NCBI GenBank assembly: GCA_016929465.1
Contig: JAFGIT010000227.1
Location: 1 to 7,934 of the forward strand
DNA length: 7,934 nt
Direction of reading: 5' to 3'
Source of the DNA: Candidatus Coatesiibacteriota bacterium
Lineage (GTDB): Bacteria; B130-G9
Below are positions 7,003 to 7,934 of this stretch, piece after piece (positions within the stretch are counted from its first letter, which is position 1; each line of letters starts with the position of its first letter). The position numbers and the translations under genes were made by a program. The notes below the pieces were generated by a model, which was given only the letters and a program-made list of their open reading frames with translations, made no database searches and was not told the DNA's origin.

Positions 7003-7725
7003 CTAGTTGATCAGACCCAACCAGTCCTTCAGAAGGAACTGCAATCGACCAATCAGCAGCGATATACGAGCCATTACAGTGTATCCGAAGGAGGCCCCAA
7101 AGCCTACCATCAGGAAGGTGACCCCGATCCTCGCTCCGCCTCCAAGGGCGCCCTTATGCTCCTTCGAGAAGAAGAAGAAGATGAGGGTGGTGATCACACC
7201 GATTAGGAGAAGCAAAGCGTTAAGTCCAGTATAGAAGAACTCCAGATTCTTGAAGTCGAAGATAGTGGCCTTGATCTGCTGGATCATCCAGGCCTCCATC
7301 GTCGGTCCTATCGCGACGCCGCTGTTCACGCCCATCAAGAATGCTATCGAAAGGCGACTCAAAGAACCATACTTGGGACTCACCCTGAGAAGCATGAGAA
7401 ATCCCATCAAAATTGGGACAATCAGCAGCAGATTAATCAGATGCTCGCCGGTCCGGATAGTGTTGCCGAGGGGAACGACAACATTGGGCTTGAGGTAGTT
7501 ATAATAGTCGATGATGACGAAATACCCAACCGAGACCCCCACGACCAGGTGCTCAGCGAATTTGTAGAATGGGTTATCCTTGTACAAGAACGAAAAGATA
7601 CAGAGAGTCAGAAACGCCGCCACCCACGTCCAAAAGGCCTCTACTCCATTCGTCACCAGCACCAATGCGAGCAGTAGTACTACAACGGCTATAGCGATCC
7701 GGCCCAAGAGACTACCCATCGTCAT
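7003..7725 (-). CDS. Protein A': polytopic membrane protein, homologue of protein A
   Basis: A 240-residue protein of unknown function, homologous to the 218-residue protein A over nearly its full length. Shared blocks are FLYKDN, AEHLVVGVSVGY, FFFFSKEHKG and GFGASFGYTVMAR, with SLLIGR near the end. It differs by an extra N-terminal hydrophobic segment (about 8-25) preceding the region that aligns with A, so it probably has seven membrane segments and an altered N-terminal topology, unless the extra piece is a cleaved signal. The ATG overlaps the stop of B' by four bases, with GAGGTG as ribosome-binding site, repeating the B-A arrangement. The nucleotide sequences of A and A' differ at many synonymous sites, so the duplication is old, or the two copies were acquired separately. 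Confidence 0.87.
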   Translation of the reverse strand: MTMGSLLGRIAIAVVVLLLALVLVTNGVEAFWTWVAAFLTLCIFSFLYKDNPFYKFAEHLVVGVSVGYFVIIDYYNYLKPNVVVPLGNTIRTGEHLINLLLIVPILMGFLMLLRVSPKYGSLSRLSIAFLMGVNSGVAIGPTMEAWMIQQIKATIFDFKNLEFFYTGLNALLLLIGVITTLIFFFFSKEHKGALGGGARIGVTFLMVGFGASFGYTVMARISLLIGRLQFLLKDWLGLIN

Positions 7726-7934
7726 TGCTGCACCTCGCTCTCAGACTGCGCCCCTCGCATAGCCGGTTTGCGGCGAGTTCCGAAATAGGCGATATTGCCG
7801 AGTATAATCAGTAGAATCATGAGGATATGCACGATGGACTGCGCGTCCATACCTGACTTGGCGGCTGCCGGACGGTTTATCAGATCCTCATATTCCGCCG
7901 CACCGCTGAGGCCCCCGAGCATGCCCTGAAGCTG
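7722..7934 (-). CDS. Protein B' (3' end only): homologue of protein B
   Basis: The last 70 codons of a gene entering from the right edge. They align to the C-terminus of protein B without gaps, with 42 of 55 positions identical over B residues 218-272 by eye. They include LGGLSGAAEYE, GMDAQSIVHIL and GNIAYF, then a basic RRK where the membrane segment ends. The tail after the membrane segment (GAQSESEVQQ) is unlike that of B. By homology the missing part should hold an N-terminal anchor and the DUF6754-like soluble domain. The stop overlaps the A' start as TGA within ATGA. Confidence 0.85.
   Translation of the reverse strand, partial: QLQGMLGGLSGAAEYEDLINRPAAAKSGMDAQSIVHILMILLIILGNIAYFGTRRKPAMRGAQSESEVQQ

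Overview
The window is bacterial. It carries a full RecA, a dTDP-sugar enzyme, Shine-Dalgarno-led genes, and short gaps or 4-base overlaps between genes. Base composition is moderate and several proteins belong to poorly characterised families, so an uncultured lineage is plausible. I cannot name a phylum from the sequence alone. Every gene I can support lies on the minus strand, so transcription runs from right (7934) to left (1).

Right part (7934 to about 3306): a run of six membrane-protein genes of unknown function. In transcription order they are B' (3' end only), A', D, C, B and A. B and B' are homologues, with a soluble domain and a C-terminal membrane anchor. A and A' are homologues, both polytopic. 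D is a secreted-start fibronectin type III protein whose C-terminal half looks like DUF6754. C is a polytopic protein found only once here. The B-A pair is therefore present twice, each time with a 4-base ATGA overlap, and the two copies flank D and C. B and the C-terminal half of D also share spaced motifs suggesting a common fold. I read the block as one membrane-associated assembly built from soluble-domain proteins and their polytopic partners. No biochemical role can be read from it.

Middle (3305 to 985): a 184-base gap with several inverted repeats, then a long-form glucose-1-phosphate thymidylyltransferase, then recA 22 bases further on, probably cotranscribed. No clear SOS box is visible in front of either gene.

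Left part (984 to 1): a decayed hicBA-type toxin-antitoxin locus, in which hicB is frameshifted by one extra base and only a scrap of the hicA 3' end remains. It is followed by the first 199 codons of an ATP-grasp protein running off the left edge.

The most interesting content is the duplicated two-gene membrane cassette around the FnIII/DUF6754 protein.
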